Shown piece after piece: positions 62,683-64,000 of a stretch of DNA of 64,000 nucleotides. The DNA is taken from assembly GCA_009792885.1 (NCBI GenBank), contig WMCF01000015.1, forward strand, positions 10,730,698 through 10,794,697. Direction: 5' to 3'. Origin of the DNA: Eremophila alpestris peregrina. Its lineage: Eukaryota > Chordata > Aves > Passeriformes > Alaudidae. Positions within the stretch are counted from its first letter, which is position 1. Each line of letters begins with the position of its first letter. The notes under the pieces were generated by a model. The model saw only the letters and a program-made list of their open reading frames with translations, was not told where the DNA came from and did no database searches. Position numbers and translations under genes: made by a program.

Positions 62683-64000
62683 GGATAAGCAATTGTAAAG
62701 GATCTACAGGGTATACAAGTTATTCTCCTCCTTGAACCTCATGATAGTAAGCACCTTGCTGCATATAGGACTTTACCAGCATTAGTTAATTAGTACAGAT
62801 ATGTGTGTATAAACCCATAAATGCTGCATGTGCAGTACTCCATAGGTAACTCTGGTTTATCTTTTATGTCTAAACCATCAATAGCTTTGCTGAAGTTTTT
62901 AGCATTGCTTCACTCTGGTAAAATAGTATATTAGCTAAAACAGTGGTGAAGAAATGGAAATGTCAAATGCATTATGAAATTAAATTAGAAAATTTAATTG
63001 TCCTCAAAGGGATAAATTTGACTTGCTGGATGGCACTGTATGATTTGCTAAAAATACCCTGTGATTTTGAACTGCAACCCAATTACTGTTTGTTGCCATT
63101 CTGTATGCAGTCAGAATAATCTCTACCCATTTACAAAATATTGTAATCTATTATACTAGTGGTATCTTTCTCCTTCACTGTTTCTCAAATTTTATGAGAT
63201 TTTGATGTACTATACAAATAAAACTTTACATTGTACTTTCAAGCTCTGTACAATCCTTTTATCCAAGAGAGAAAATCAGTTAATATTTTCCTAATGTAGA
63301 AGCACTCAATTTCAACAGCTACTGACCACATGTTACAACAAACTTGCTGTAACAGCACTTAAAAAAATAGAAAAACAATAAAATATATACCCATTGTGTC
63401 CCTTATTTACACTTAGAAAAAGGAAATTATCCTTATGGGGATTTGTCTTTTTCTCCACTTAACACAAAAGGGCCACAAGCAAATATGCTCCTAACTATGG
63501 TATGTAAAACTAAGTGGCATGGAACTATCCCATAATAATTGTTGCTTTCCCATGTTCCAAATAATAACTTCAAGATGACCCTTCCCTGAGTAGCGTTCTC
63601 TTTAGCATCTGAAATAAATTAATGATAATAAATATTTTCTGTTGAATTTTATTAACCAAACCTCAGAAAATGTTATATTTTCTTGTCCCGTTTCTGTAAA
63701 ATTCTATAAAGTACTCTCAGGACCAGCAATTTTTCAACTAATGTCTTATTACACATCAATTAAAGATACTACATTATAATAAAATTATTTTGTAATCCTG
63801 AAAAATTTAATATACACTACTAATTTTAATTAGAATTATCTCATTTTTCCTCTGCTGAAAATGCAAAGAACCTGAGCTTCAAAACCAGCTAATTTCTAAA
63901 TTATTCTGCTAAAACCATACACATCCTGAGTTGCAAGTGAAGCAATAAACACTTGAAAGAAAGCAGCAGAAAATTAGTAGATTTTTCAGAAAAAAAAAAT

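Larger units (their letters stand above)
57043..64000 (-). other. TDRD3: Last intron of TDRD3 (partial)
   Basis: Runs from the acceptor of the terminal exon past the window end. I looked on the minus strand for the Tudor-domain exon (the FALYW...FIDYGN...IKP region) and did not find it, so the intron is at least 6.96 kb. It contains a CA tract, a CR1 copy, a 9-bp stem (58642-58650 with 58658-58666), a G9 run (62094-62102) and an exact 58-bp duplication. Open frames, including the 121-codon one at 61524-61889 (+), have no support. Confidence 0.8.

Noticed and set aside
57043..64000. Search for the TDRD3 Tudor-domain exon
   Set aside because: No minus-strand segment encodes the expected FALYW/FIDYGN-type residues; presumed beyond the window end.

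Overview
The window is AT-rich nuclear DNA from a bird. The evidence is ten recognisable CR1 (chicken repeat 1) LINE fragments in both orientations, two solo long terminal repeats of avian endogenous retrovirus type, no mammalian-type SINEs or L1, and one well-conserved coding exon. The species cannot be named from sequence alone. No tRNA, rRNA, CRISPR array or prokaryotic gene organisation was seen.

The only gene identified with confidence is TDRD3, on the minus strand. Its terminal coding exon is at 56923-57042: 39 codons plus TGA, preceded by a splice acceptor. It encodes the acidic linker and the basic, RP/FYxP-containing C-terminal tail that follows the Tudor domain. A short 3' UTR with a polyadenylation signal follows on the low-coordinate side. 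Everything from 57043 to the window end is the last TDRD3 intron. It holds a CA tract, a CR1 copy and an unusual exact 58-bp direct duplication with a 20-bp palindrome at its junction. The Tudor-domain exon was not found and should lie beyond 64000.

The other ~56 kb is the 3' flank of TDRD3 and looks like intergenic desert. It contains a possible poly(A)-tailed retrocopy with matching target-site duplications near 0.5-0.8 kb; CR1 copies near 0.2, 2.5, 8, 25.5, 31.7, 34.2, 37.3, 45.8 and 54.4 kb; a GC- and CA-rich island near 6.8-7.8 kb; an old ERVL-type solo LTR at 20.4-21.0 kb; and a younger solo LTR at 31.9-32.4 kb with an exact 6-bp target-site duplication. About 100 bp past the younger LTR is a perfect 25-bp inverted repeat with a 10-nt loop. 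Between 53.3 and 54.0 kb, just past the TDRD3 3' end on the same strand, three open segments have compatible splice phases and are followed by AATAAA. They may be the last exons of an unidentified small gene. This is the most promising candidate for something undescribed, but by-eye evidence cannot settle it.

Most open reading frames in the window are chance openings or lie inside repeats and were not annotated as genes.
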